A DNA stretch of 64,000 nt from Streptomyces sp. NBC_01224. GTDB taxonomy: Bacteria; Actinomycetota; Actinomycetes; Streptomycetales; Streptomycetaceae. The position numbers and the translations under genes were made by a program. The first letter of the stretch is position 1. Each line of letters starts with the position of its first letter. The notes under the pieces were generated by a model. That model was not told the DNA's origin, searched no databases, and saw only the letters and a program-made list of their open reading frames with translations. Positions 53,084 through 62,328 of the stretch are shown piece by piece. The stretch spans positions 7,869,001 through 7,933,000 of the forward strand of contig NZ_CP108529.1 of assembly GCF_036002945.1 (NCBI RefSeq), given 5' to 3'.

Positions 53084-54865
53084 TCAGCCGTGCCAGGACC
53101 GCCACAGCGCCGCATAGGCGCCGTCCGCCGCCACCAGCTCGTCATGACTGCCCAGCTCGCTGATCCGGCCGCTTTCCACCACCGCGATCACATCCGCGTC
53201 ATGCGCCGTGTGCAGCCGGTGGGCGATCGCCACGACCGTGCGACCGTCCAGCACCCGGGCCAGTGAACGCTCCAGGTGCCGCGCGGCCCGCGGGTCCAGC
53301 AACGACGTCGCCTCGTCCAGCACCAGCGTGTGCGGATCGGCCAGGACCAGCCGGGCCAGCGCGATCTGCTGGGCCTGAGCCGGCGTCAGCGCCAGGCCGC
53401 CGGAACCGACCTCGGAGTCCAGCCCCTCTTCCAGGGCCCTCACCCAGCCGTCCGCGTCGACCGCCGCGAGCGACGCCCACAACTCGGTGTCTCCGGCGTC
53501 GGTACGGGCCAGCAGGAGGTTGTCCCGCAGCGAACCGACGAACACATGGTGCTCCTGGTTGACCAGCGCCACATGCGTACGTACGCGTTCCGCCTTCATC
53601 CGTGACAACTCCGCTCCACCGAGCGTGACTTCACCCGTACGCGGGGCGTAGATCCCGGCCAGCAGCCGACCCAGCGTGGACTTGCCGGCACCGGACGGGC
53701 CGACCAGCGCGAGGCGCGTACCCGGTGCGACGTCCAATGACACCTTGTGCAGGACGTCGAGCCCGGCGCGGTAGCCGAAGTGCACCTCGTCCGCCCGGAC
53801 ATCACGGCCGTCCGGGACGACCTCCGCATCGCCCGCGTCCGGCTCGATGTCCCGTACGCCGACCAGCCGGGCCAGCGACACCTGCGCGACCTGCAACTCG
53901 TCGTACCAGCGCAGGATCAGGCCGATCGGGTCGACCATCATCTGCGCCAGCAGCGCACCCGTCGTCAGCTGCCCCACGGTCAGCCAGCCCTCGATGACGA
54001 ACCAGCCGCCGAGCATCAGTACCGCGCCGAGAATCGTCACGTAGGTGACATTGATGACGGGGAAGAGCACGGAACGCAGGAAGAGCGTGTACCGCTCCCA
54101 CGCCGTCCACTCCTTGATCCGCCGGTCCGACAGCGCCACCCGACGCGCACCCAGACGGTGGGCCTCCACGGTCCGTCCGGCATCCACGGTCTCCGCGAGC
54201 ATCGCCGCGACCGCCGCATATCCGGCGGCCTCCGAACGGTACGCGGACGGCGCCCGCCTGAAGTACCAGCGGCAGCCGAGGATCAGGACGGGCAGGGCGA
54301 CCAGAACCGAGAGCGCCAGCGGCGGAGCCGTCACGGCGAGTGCGGTCAGGAGCAGCCCCGCCCACACCACACCGATCGCCAGCTGCGGCACGGCCTCGCG
54401 CATCGCATTGGCCAACCGGTCGATGTCCGTGGTGATCCTGGAGAGCAGATCACCGGTCCCGGCCCGCTCCAGCACGCCCGGTGGCAGCCCGACCGACCGT
54501 ACGAGGAAGTCCTCGCGCAGATCGGCCAGCATCTCCTCACCGAGCATCGCGCTGCGCAGGCGCATCATCCGGGTGAACACGGTCTGCACGATCAGCGCGA
54601 GCGCGAACACCCCGGCGGTGCGCTCCAGATGCAGGTCGGTGACGCCGCCGGAGAGGTCCTCGACCAGCCCGCCCAGCAGATACGGGCCGACGATCGAGGC
54701 GATCACCGCGATGGCGTTGAACGAGATGAGCACGGTGAACGGCCTGCGGTGGCGCCGCAGCAGCTCCCGTACATAGCTCCGTACGGTGGTGGGAGTGCCG
54801 ACCGGCAGGGTCGTCGCCGACTCCGGTGCGGCCGGGTCGTACGTCGGTTCTGCGACGCCGGTCAT
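53084..54865 (-). CDS. ABC exporter half-transporter (canonical Walker A, degenerate signature)
   Basis: A 593-aa protein: six membrane helices in the first 320 residues, then the ATPase. Walker A GPSGAGKST is near 392, Walker B TLVLDEATSLLD near 518 and H-loop AHRLHTAH. The signature motif reads LTPAQAQQ instead of LSGGQ. It overlaps the next half-transporter gene by 4 nt and is surely its partner; together they make one canonical and one degenerate ATP site (Walker A here with LSGGQ of the partner). It probably exports a drug, lipid or peptide; the substrate is unknown. Confidence 0.9.
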   Translation of the reverse strand: MTGVAEPTYDPAAPESATTLPVGTPTTVRSYVRELLRRHRRPFTVLISFNAIAVIASIVGPYLLGGLVEDLSGGVTDLHLERTAGVFALALIVQTVFTRMMRLRSAMLGEEMLADLREDFLVRSVGLPPGVLERAGTGDLLSRITTDIDRLANAMREAVPQLAIGVVWAGLLLTALAVTAPPLALSVLVALPVLILGCRWYFRRAPSAYRSEAAGYAAVAAMLAETVDAGRTVEAHRLGARRVALSDRRIKEWTAWERYTLFLRSVLFPVINVTYVTILGAVLMLGGWFVIEGWLTVGQLTTGALLAQMMVDPIGLILRWYDELQVAQVSLARLVGVRDIEPDAGDAEVVPDGRDVRADEVHFGYRAGLDVLHKVSLDVAPGTRLALVGPSGAGKSTLGRLLAGIYAPRTGEVTLGGAELSRMKAERVRTHVALVNQEHHVFVGSLRDNLLLARTDAGDTELWASLAAVDADGWVRALEEGLDSEVGSGGLALTPAQAQQIALARLVLADPHTLVLDEATSLLDPRAARHLERSLARVLDGRTVVAIAHRLHTAHDADVIAVVESGRISELGSHDELVAADGAYAALWRSWHG

Positions 54866-56790
54866 GCCCGTTCCTCGATTTCCTCGATCGTCCTGATCCT
54901 CTTGATCGCGTCCTGAGAGGTCAGGACCGCGACTTCGTCGTTCGTCTCGCGCGTCACGACTGCCCGGTAGCGGGGGTCCGTGTGCAGGAGTTCACGGTGT
55001 GCGCCGACCGCGACGACTGTGCCCCGGTGCACCAGCACCACCCGGTCCGCGAGGTCGAGCAGCAGCGGTGACGAGGCGAACGCCACGGTCGTGCGGCCCT
55101 GGCGCAGTGCCTTGATGCCGGCGGCGACCCGGGCCTCCGTGTGCGAGTCGACGGCGGAGGTCGGCTCGTCGAGAACCAGCGCCTCCGGGTCGGTCACCAA
55201 CGAGCGGGCCAGTGCGAGCCGCTGGCGCTGGCCGCCCGAGAGCGACCGGCCGCGTTCGGTGATGCGTGTCGTCATCGGGTCGCCGTCCGTGGCGACGGAC
55301 GCCTGCGCCAATGAGTCCAGCACATCGCCGCACTGGGCGGCGGACAGCGCGTCCTTTGCGGTCACCCGGCCGGACGACGGTACATCGAGCAGCTCGCGCA
55401 GCGTGCCGGAGAGCAGTACCGGGTCCTTGTCCTGGACCAGTACGGCGGTCCGCGCCGAGTCCAGCGGGAGTTCGTCCAGAGGTACGCCACCGAGCAGGAC
55501 GGACGGGGTCTTCTGCTCGGACGTGGCGTCGTCCGTGGAGTCGCGCGCTGCGTTCTCCGTCGGATCCTCCGCCCCGTTCTCCGTTGGATCCTCCGCCCCG
55601 TTCCCGTTCCCGTTCCCGGCCTCGTCCGAGTCCGCGTTTGCATGCGCGTGTCCGCCGAGACGCTCCGCCAGCCGGCCCGCCTCGTCCGGATCGCCGCAGA
55701 CCACCGCGGTGAACAGGCCGGCCGGGGCCATCAGCCCGGTGACCGGGTCGTACAGATCGCCGGTGGGTGTTGCGTCGACGGTCGACGGCCGGTCGGTGCG
55801 GTGCAGCGACAGCACCCGGACCGCGCGCTGGGCGGAGGGTCGCGAGAAGGAGTACGCCATCGCGATCTCCTCGAAGTGCCGCAGCGGGAACAGCAGCAGT
55901 GACGCCGCGCTGTACACCGTGACCAGCTGACCGACCTCGATCCGGCCGTCGCGGGCCAGCGTTGCCCCGTACACGACCAGCGAGATGAGCAGCACGCCCG
56001 GCAGCAGCACCTGGATCGCCGAGATCAGCGACCACATCCGCGCGCTGCGCACCGCGGCCTTGCGGACCTCCTGCGAGGCGCTCCGGTAGCGGCCCAGGAA
56101 CAGCTCCTCGCCACCGATCCCGCGCAGTACCCGCAGCCCGGCAACGGTGTCCGAGGCCAGTTCGGTGGCCTTGCCCGCCTTTTCGCGCTGGAGGTCGGCG
56201 CGCCGGGTGGCCCGGGGGAGCAGCGGCAGCACGGCCAGTGCCAGCAACGGCATGGCGAGTGCCACCAGGACGCCCAGCGACGGCAGATAGAGGATGAGCC
56301 CCACGCAGATCAGTACGAGGGCGGCGGCGGCCGCCGCGAAGCGGGAGAGCGCCTCGACGAACCAGCCGATCTTCTCGACGTCGCCGGTGGACACCGCGAC
56401 GACCTCGCCCGCGGCGACCCGGCGGGTGAGCGCCGCGCCGAGCTCCGCGGTCTTACGGGCCAGCAGCTGCTGAACGCGAGCGGCGGCAGTGATCCAGTTG
56501 GTGACGGCGGTCCGGTGGAGCATGGTGTCGCCCAGCGCGATCAGCACACCCAGGACAGCGATCAGGCCGCCCGCCCATGCGAGCCGGCTGCCGGAACGGT
56601 CGACGACCGCCTGCACGGCGAAGCCGACGGCAGGCGGCAGCCCGGCAAGGGAGCACTGGTGCAAAAGGCCCCAGGACATGGACTTGAGCTGGCCGCGCAG
56701 CTGATTGCGGCCGAGCCAGAACAGGAAGTGTGGGCCTGACCGGACATCGGGATCGCCTGGATCCGGGTACGGAAGATCGCGAATCTGCAT
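54862..56790 (-). CDS. ABC exporter half-transporter (no Walker A, canonical signature)
   Basis: A 642-aa protein from ATG 56790 (chosen over an upstream in-frame ATG without SD). Six membrane helices run to about residue 320. Where a P-loop should be (about 367) the sequence is VVCGDPDEAGRLAERLGG, with no GxxGxGK(S/T). An acidic Asn/Gly/Glu repeat linker follows (about 390-425). LSGGQRQRLALARSL and LVLDEPTSAVDS are intact. Such asymmetric partners are known in heterodimeric ABC exporters, where only one composite site hydrolyses ATP. The 4-nt overlap with the partner gene supports a 1:1 heterodimer. Confidence 0.88.
   Translation of the reverse strand: MQIRDLPYPDPGDPDVRSGPHFLFWLGRNQLRGQLKSMSWGLLHQCSLAGLPPAVGFAVQAVVDRSGSRLAWAGGLIAVLGVLIALGDTMLHRTAVTNWITAAARVQQLLARKTAELGAALTRRVAAGEVVAVSTGDVEKIGWFVEALSRFAAAAAALVLICVGLILYLPSLGVLVALAMPLLALAVLPLLPRATRRADLQREKAGKATELASDTVAGLRVLRGIGGEELFLGRYRSASQEVRKAAVRSARMWSLISAIQVLLPGVLLISLVVYGATLARDGRIEVGQLVTVYSAASLLLFPLRHFEEIAMAYSFSRPSAQRAVRVLSLHRTDRPSTVDATPTGDLYDPVTGLMAPAGLFTAVVCGDPDEAGRLAERLGGHAHANADSDEAGNGNGNGAEDPTENGAEDPTENAARDSTDDATSEQKTPSVLLGGVPLDELPLDSARTAVLVQDKDPVLLSGTLRELLDVPSSGRVTAKDALSAAQCGDVLDSLAQASVATDGDPMTTRITERGRSLSGGQRQRLALARSLVTDPEALVLDEPTSAVDSHTEARVAAGIKALRQGRTTVAFASSPLLLDLADRVVLVHRGTVVAVGAHRELLHTDPRYRAVVTRETNDEVAVLTSQDAIKRIRTIEEIEERA
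55552..55617. repeat. in-frame tandem repeats inside the ABC gene
   Basis: Two 24-nt units (55552-55575 and 55576-55599, one mismatch; GAEDPTEN in protein) followed by three 6-nt GTTCCC units (55600-55617; GN in protein). All are multiples of 3, so copy number can vary without loss of frame. Confidence 0.85.
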
Positions 56791-56986
56791 GACGTCCCAT
56801 GGTTCGGTGTGCGTCGGTTTGTTCGGTGAATGACTCAAACCGTGCAAGGTTCGCCCCGGGACGTCCGTCGGGGCAATTGGTTTTCTCCAGGAACGGCACT
56901 TATCGCGCCATGGTCACGATGCGGGCGGGGGAACTGCCGCGGGGCCGGCTCGACCGGAGCAGGCCCCGCAGCGTCGTATCGGCCCG

Positions 56987-58438
56987 TCAGGCCTTTTCCG
57001 GATTCTCCGAGTCCATGCCGGAGCGGGCCTTCTTCCACTCGCCGCGGGTGAAGTCCGGAATCTGCTGCGGCGCGCCCTTCGCCCTGATGGACAGGTGGCT
57101 GAGCGGAACGGGTGACGTCCAGGTCGCCGCGTCGTACACATCGAAGTCGGGGACGAGGCCGAGCCGCATGCACTGCATCAGCCGGAACACCAGCATGTAG
57201 TCCATACCGCCGTGACCGCCGGGCGGGTTGGCGTGTTCCTTCCACAGCCAGTGGTCCCACTGGGTGTACTTGGCGAAGTCACCCCAGTTGTCGTTCGTGT
57301 GGTCGGGCTCGATGTAGATACGGGCCGGGTAGTCCTCGAAGACACCCTTCGTACCGCCGAGACTGTTGATCCGCGAGTACGGATGCGGAGTGGACACATC
57401 GTGCTCCAGCCGGATGACCCGTCCCTTGGCGGTCTGGACGAGACTGATCGTCCGGTCGCTCTCGATATAGGTCTCCTTCCAGCTCGGATCACCGGCCGGC
57501 ATGTTCTTCTCGCGGTACTCGGCGAGCCCCAGGGACGGGGATCCGACACTGGTGATGCTCACCGCACGGTCGCCGCGGTTGATGTCCATGTAGTTGGCGA
57601 CCGGACCGAACCCGTGGTTGGGGTAGAGATCGCCCCGCAACCTGGTGTGCCACAGCCTGCGCCAGGGACCTTCGTAGTACCCCGGGTCGAACATCAGGCC
57701 GCGCAGATCGTGGTTGTACGCGCCGGCGCCGTGCAGCAGATCACCGAAGAGACCGGCATGCGCCATGCGCAGCACCCGCATCTCGTTCTGCCCGTAACAG
57801 CAGTTCTCCAGCTGCATGCAGTGGCGTCTGGTGCGCTCGGAGAGGTCGACCAACTCCCAGAGCTGGTCGAGCTGGAGAGCGATCGGACACTCCACGCCGA
57901 CATGCTTGCCGTTCAGCATGGCGGTCTTCGCCATCTCGAAGTGGAAATCCCAGGGCGTCGCCACATAGACGAAGTCGATGTCCCCGCGCTTGCAGAGATT
58001 CTCGTAGTCGTCCTCGCCGTTGGTGTAGACGGCGGGCGCCGGCTGACCGGCGGCCGTCACCTTCGCCGCCGCCCGTTCGGCCTTGGCCTTGACCGGGTCG
58101 CACACGGCGACGACCTGTACGCCGGTGACGGCGAGGAAGAGATCGATCATGCTGCCACCGCGGTTGCCGAGGCCGACGATGCCGACCCGGACGGTGGAGC
58201 GCCGGTCGAACGGCACTCCTACCATGGTGCGCCCTTGGCGCTTCGGAGCGGCTGCCTGTCCTGCGGGAGTGGCCTCCGGGCTCCGGGCGGGGGTGGCAGC
58301 GGCCGCGGTGCCGCTGAGACCGCCGAGTCCGAGCCCGGCACCGGCCACCGAGGCGGTCGTCCACAGGACCGAGCGGCGGCTCATGGAGCCTTCGTCGCCG
58401 TCCTGCGTACCGTCGTCCTGCTGTGCTGCGTCGTTCAT
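56987..58438 (-). CDS. Gfo/Idh/MocA-fold protein, GH109-like, Tat-exported
   Basis: A 483-aa protein from ATG 58438 (GGAGG upstream). The Tat signal is SRRSVLWTTASVAGAGLGLG, and the Rossmann NAD site is VRVGIVGLGNRGGSMIDLF. NHGFGPVANYMDINRGD is shared with GH109 alpha-N-acetylgalactosaminidase-type enzymes, which use NAD for a redox-assisted glycoside cleavage. ECPIALQLDQLWELVDLSER covers the usual active-site stretch. It probably acts outside the membrane on a glycan; linkage unknown. It stands alone between two hairpin-separated units. Confidence 0.8.
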   Translation of the reverse strand: MNDAAQQDDGTQDGDEGSMSRRSVLWTTASVAGAGLGLGGLSGTAAAATPARSPEATPAGQAAAPKRQGRTMVGVPFDRRSTVRVGIVGLGNRGGSMIDLFLAVTGVQVVAVCDPVKAKAERAAAKVTAAGQPAPAVYTNGEDDYENLCKRGDIDFVYVATPWDFHFEMAKTAMLNGKHVGVECPIALQLDQLWELVDLSERTRRHCMQLENCCYGQNEMRVLRMAHAGLFGDLLHGAGAYNHDLRGLMFDPGYYEGPWRRLWHTRLRGDLYPNHGFGPVANYMDINRGDRAVSITSVGSPSLGLAEYREKNMPAGDPSWKETYIESDRTISLVQTAKGRVIRLEHDVSTPHPYSRINSLGGTKGVFEDYPARIYIEPDHTNDNWGDFAKYTQWDHWLWKEHANPPGGHGGMDYMLVFRLMQCMRLGLVPDFDVYDAATWTSPVPLSHLSIRAKGAPQQIPDFTRGEWKKARSGMDSENPEKA

Positions 58439-58577
58439 CGATCCTCCAGAAGGGGGGTCTGACGTGCGCGGCTGGTGAATGAACCTCGGTAAGGACCTTG
58501 GTAGTTGGGGCTGCTGATGCGCAAGGGGAGTGATTGGACTCCTGCTTCGAAACCATGGACTTTTGTGCCCACGCAAA

Positions 58578-58612
58578 AGCCGGGCGGGCTCGGAAATTGA
58601 GCCCGCCCGGCT
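58578..58612 (-). terminator. terminator downstream of the FAD/Fe-S oxidoreductase gene
   Basis: Perfect 14-bp stem AGCCGGGCGGGCTC / GAGCCCGCCCGGCT with a 7-nt loop, preceded by AAAA (minus-strand T-run) and followed by TATTT, so it can work in both directions. Confidence 0.85.
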
Positions 58613-58677
58613 ATTTGACGCATCGTCGGGCCCGTCGGGCGGCCGAGGACGAATCGGCCGCCGGACGACCCCGGTGA

Positions 58678-61629
58678 TCACCGCACCACAGCACCCGGCC
58701 GAGTGGCCCGCTCCAGCTCCATCAGCACCGAGTAGTACGACTGCCCCGTGGCCCGGTCCATACCGATCTCGCACATCCGGTTGGCCGAGAGATACGCGTC
58801 GTACTCCCGCGCATTCACCTCGGCGGCCTCCTTCGCCGTCGCGGAAGCGGTCAACTCCTTGTGCAGCATGCCGCGGTCGCCCGCGAAGGCGCAGCACCCG
58901 GCGTCGTCCGGGATCACGACCTCCTCCGCGCAGGCCTCCGCGACCATGCGGAGCTGCTCCACGTCGTCCAGATGCTGCATGGAACACGTCGGATGCAGGA
59001 CCGCCGAGTCGATTTTGCGGAGGACTGTCAGCTTGGGAAGCAGTTCGTCGGCCGCCCAGACCAGGGAGTCGACAATGGTCAGCTCCCGGTGCAACTCCCG
59101 GTTGTCGTCGGTGAGATAGGGCACCACCTCATGGGCGATGCCCAGCGTGCACGACGAGGCGTCGACGACCAGCGGCAGCTTTCCGCCCGCCGTCCAGCCC
59201 CAGGCCGCTTCCACGATGCGGTTGGCCATCACGGCATTGCCCGCGTCATAGCCCTTGGAGTGCCAGATCGTCGCGCAGCAGGTCCCCGCGACATCGTCCG
59301 GGATCCACACCGGCTTTCCGGCGCGGGCGGAGACGGCGACGACGGCCTGAGGCAGCGACGGCCCGCGATGGCCTTCGGGACCTCCGAAGATACGGTTCAC
59401 ACACGCCGGGTAATAGACCGCGCTCGCCCCGACACGGGAGGTGCGGGGCAGCTTCCGTGCGGCGGCGCCGGGGATCTCGGGCAGCCACTCGGGCACCAGA
59501 TCGGGGCGCACGGCCTTGCGGGCGAGCCCGGTGAGTGTCTCCAGCGGCCCGTCACCGATCCGGTCGCCGATCCGGTCGGCCGCGGCGACCGCGAGCCGTG
59601 CCGCCGCCTCCACCGCCTTGAAGTTCTTCGCGGTGAGCGCCGCGATCCGCTCCTCGCGTGGCGAGTGTCGTTGGTGGCGGAAGTCCTTCATCATGGCGCC
59701 GGTGTCGATGCCGACCGGGCAGGCGAGCTTGCAGGTCGAGTCGCCCGCGCAGGTGTCGACGGCGTCATAGCCGTACGCGTCGAGCAGATGCGCCTCCACC
59801 GGTGAACTGTCCGGCTGTCGCATCATCTCCCGGCGCAGCACAATCCGCTGGCGCGGAGTGGTGGTCAAGTCCTCGCTGGGACACGTCGGTTCGCAGAAGC
59901 CGCACTCGATGCACGGGTCGGCGATCGGCTCGACCCTGGGGATGGTCTTCAGCCCGCGCAGATGGGCCTTCGGGTCGCGGTCGAGGACGATCCGGGGCGC
60001 CAGCACCCCGTCGGGGTCGATGATCTGCTTCGTGCGCCACATCAGCTCGGTCGCCTTCGGGCCCCACTCCAGCTCCAGGAAGGGGGCGATATTACGGCCG
60101 GTGGCGTGCTCCGCCTTCAAGGAGCCGTCGAAGCGCTCCACCGTCAGCCGGCAGAAGTCGTCCATGAACGCGGCGTAGCGGTCGACATCGGACGCCTTCG
60201 CCGCGTCGAAGGCGAGCAGGAAGTGCAGATTGCCGTGCGCCGCATGGCCGGCGACGGCGGCGTCGAAGCCGTGCTCCGCCTGAAGTCCGAGCAGGGCCTC
60301 GCAGGCATCGGCCAGCCGGGAGGGCGGCACCGCGAAGTCCTCCGTGATCAGCGTCGTACCCGAAGGCCGGGAGCCGCCGACCGCGGTGACGAACGCCTTG
60401 CGGGCCTTCCAGTAGCCGGAGATGACCTTGGCTTCGCGCGTGAATTCATTGGTCACCGAGGCAACGGGGGCGACCAGGTCGAGCCCCGCGACCACGGTGG
60501 CCGCCGCCCGCTCGTACGCCTCCTGGCCCGCCTCGTCCGGAGCCCGGAACTCCACCAGCAGTGCCGTGGTCTCCTTGGGCAGCTCGGCCCAGTCCGCGGG
60601 CACGCCCTGGACGCTCACGGACGCACGCAGCGTGTTGCCGTCCATCAACTCGACGGCGATCGCCCCCGCCTCGTTGAAGCGGGGCACGGCGGCCGCCGCC
60701 GCAGTCAGGGAGGGGAAGAACAGCAGGGCCGTGGAGATGCGGCGGTCCAGCGGCAGTGTGTCGAACACGACCTCGGAGATGAAGCCGAAGGTGCCCTCGG
60801 AGCCGACCATCAGACCGCGCAGGATCTGTGCGGGCGTCGAGCCGTCGAGGAAGGCGTCGAGCCGGTAGCCGTTGGTGTTCTTGATCTCGTACTTGGCACG
60901 GATCCGGGCGGTGAGCCCGGCGTCCGCCTCGATCTCCGCCTTGAGGGCCAGCAGCCCCTCGCACAGCCGCGGCTCGGCATGGGCCAGATCCTCGTCCGCT
61001 GCCGGATCCGCAGTGTCGACGACCGTGCCGCTCGGCAGTACGAAGGTGAGGGAGGAAACGGTGCGGTATGAATTGCGGGTCGTTCCCGCGGTCATTCCGG
61101 AGGCGTTGTTGGCGACGACTCCGCCGATCGTACAGGCGATGGCGCTGGCCGGATCGGGCCCCAGCAGCCGGCCGTACCGGGCGAGGGTGGCGTTGGCCCG
61201 CAGGACCGTCGTACCCGGCCGGATGCGGGCCTGCGCGCCGTCCTCCAGGACCTCGATGCCCGCCCAGTGCCGGCGCACGTCGACAAGGATGTCCTCACCC
61301 TGGGCCTGGCCGTTCAGACTGGTGCCGGCCGCCCGGAAGACGACTTCGCGGCCCTTGCCGTGCGCGTACGACAGGATTGCCGAGATGTCGTCGATGTCCT
61401 CCGGGACCACGACGACCTGGGGGATGAACCGGTAGGGACTGGCATCGGATGCGTACTTCACCAGGTCGGAGACCTTCCACAGCACCTTCTCCGGCCCCAG
61501 CAGGTCGATCAGCTCGCCGCGCAGCGGTTCGGGCGTGCCCGGAGCCCGCCGGTCGGGGACCCGGTCCAGGGACGGAGTACGCACCGCACCAGGGCGGAGT
61601 GTTTCCGGCTTCGGCTCCAGCAGTGGCAT
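58678..61629 (-). CDS. FAD-linked oxidase with Fe-S and CCG domains (lactate/glycolate-type)
   Basis: A 983-aa fusion from ATG 61629 (GGAGAG upstream). Residues about 60-500 are an FAD-binding PCMH/4-type oxidase (VVFRAAGTSLNGQAQGEDIL; ACTIGGVVANNASGMTAGT). Then come two [4Fe-4S] motifs (CIECGFCEPTCPS near 575; CAGDSTCKLACPVG near 630) and two CCG-type domains (GTCCATIWHSKGYDAG; AGCCAFAGDRGMLHKELTA). This single-chain layout occurs in D-lactate/D-2-hydroxyacid dehydrogenases. It should oxidise a 2-hydroxyacid and feed electrons to the respiratory chain. The exact substrate is not visible. A MarR gene lies just upstream on the same strand. Confidence 0.9.
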   Translation of the reverse strand: MPLLEPKPETLRPGAVRTPSLDRVPDRRAPGTPEPLRGELIDLLGPEKVLWKVSDLVKYASDASPYRFIPQVVVVPEDIDDISAILSYAHGKGREVVFRAAGTSLNGQAQGEDILVDVRRHWAGIEVLEDGAQARIRPGTTVLRANATLARYGRLLGPDPASAIACTIGGVVANNASGMTAGTTRNSYRTVSSLTFVLPSGTVVDTADPAADEDLAHAEPRLCEGLLALKAEIEADAGLTARIRAKYEIKNTNGYRLDAFLDGSTPAQILRGLMVGSEGTFGFISEVVFDTLPLDRRISTALLFFPSLTAAAAAVPRFNEAGAIAVELMDGNTLRASVSVQGVPADWAELPKETTALLVEFRAPDEAGQEAYERAAATVVAGLDLVAPVASVTNEFTREAKVISGYWKARKAFVTAVGGSRPSGTTLITEDFAVPPSRLADACEALLGLQAEHGFDAAVAGHAAHGNLHFLLAFDAAKASDVDRYAAFMDDFCRLTVERFDGSLKAEHATGRNIAPFLELEWGPKATELMWRTKQIIDPDGVLAPRIVLDRDPKAHLRGLKTIPRVEPIADPCIECGFCEPTCPSEDLTTTPRQRIVLRREMMRQPDSSPVEAHLLDAYGYDAVDTCAGDSTCKLACPVGIDTGAMMKDFRHQRHSPREERIAALTAKNFKAVEAAARLAVAAADRIGDRIGDGPLETLTGLARKAVRPDLVPEWLPEIPGAAARKLPRTSRVGASAVYYPACVNRIFGGPEGHRGPSLPQAVVAVSARAGKPVWIPDDVAGTCCATIWHSKGYDAGNAVMANRIVEAAWGWTAGGKLPLVVDASSCTLGIAHEVVPYLTDDNRELHRELTIVDSLVWAADELLPKLTVLRKIDSAVLHPTCSMQHLDDVEQLRMVAEACAEEVVIPDDAGCCAFAGDRGMLHKELTASATAKEAAEVNAREYDAYLSANRMCEIGMDRATGQSYYSVLMELERATRPGAVVR

Positions 61630-61717
61630 GTCGAGCTCTCCTCGGCGGTTCGGTTCGGTACTCGGTACGGCGACGGCACACACAGCACTCATCCGGTGTA
61701 CGCGTGTCCGCACGGGT

Positions 61718-62161
61718 TCAGCAGCGACGCTCCGGCATTCCGTTGACCAGGGCGGACAACAGCCCGCCGAGCACCTCGCGCTGATCGGCGGTCAATGGGG
61801 CCAGGATCTCCTCTGCGGCGGCCCGGCGCGCGTCGCGCAGCGACCGGAGGGTGGCGAGGCCCTCCTCGGTGATTTCGATCCGGACCACCCGGCGGCTGTC
61901 CGGATCGGGGGCGCGTCGCACCCGGCCGCTCGCCTCCAGGCCGTCGACCAGACTGGTCACGGCACGCGGGACGACATCCAGGCGCTGCGCGAGGTCCGCC
62001 ATCCGGGGCGGCCCGTCGTAATGCGCGACGGTGCGGAGCAGCCGGAACTGTGCGGGAGTAATACCGATCGGCTCCAGCTGGCGGCTCTGAATCCGCTGGA
62101 GCCTGCGGGTCACCCGCAGCAACTGCTCGGCGAGCACGCCATCGGCGTCGGAGGAGTCCAT
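61718..62161 (-). CDS. MarR-family regulator
   Basis: A 147-aa protein from ATG 62161. The winged HTH reads RMADLAQRLDVVPRAVTSLV followed by the wing (RRAPDPDSRRVVRIEIT). A 23-bp imperfect palindrome (62188-62210) lies between it and the divergent ABC exporter gene and overlaps that gene's putative promoter, so it likely represses the exporter (and itself), as many MarR proteins do. It lies 88 bp from the FAD oxidase start; co-regulation of that gene is possible. Confidence 0.9.
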   Translation of the reverse strand: MDSSDADGVLAEQLLRVTRRLQRIQSRQLEPIGITPAQFRLLRTVAHYDGPPRMADLAQRLDVVPRAVTSLVDGLEASGRVRRAPDPDSRRVVRIEITEEGLATLRSLRDARRAAAEEILAPLTADQREVLGGLLSALVNGMPERRC

Positions 62162-62187
62162 GAGGGGAACAGTATCAGGACCTTGTG

Positions 62188-62210
62188 CATTGTGAGTATA
62201 GGTAACAATG
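62188..62210. promoter_or_regulatory. probable MarR operator
   Basis: Arms CATTGT / ACAATG separated by 11 nt with a TATA-like centre, a typical MarR operator length of 23 bp. Confidence 0.55.
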
Positions 62211-62219
62211 AGCTATGCT
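62190..62219 (+). promoter_or_regulatory. putative promoter of the ABC exporter
   Basis: -35 TTGTGA (62190-62195), 18-nt spacer, -10 TATGCT (62214-62219). The -35 and spacer overlap the MarR palindrome. A roughly 110-nt leader with repeated CGAGTC elements follows. Confidence 0.5.
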
Positions 62220-62328
62220 CTCAAAAATTCGAGTCGCCAAGTCCGAGTCCCCGGCCCGAGTCCCCGGTAGTCCTCGGTCTGAGTCTTCAGTCTGATTCCT
62301 CGCTGTCGCGCGCCCGACGAAGGAGCCC

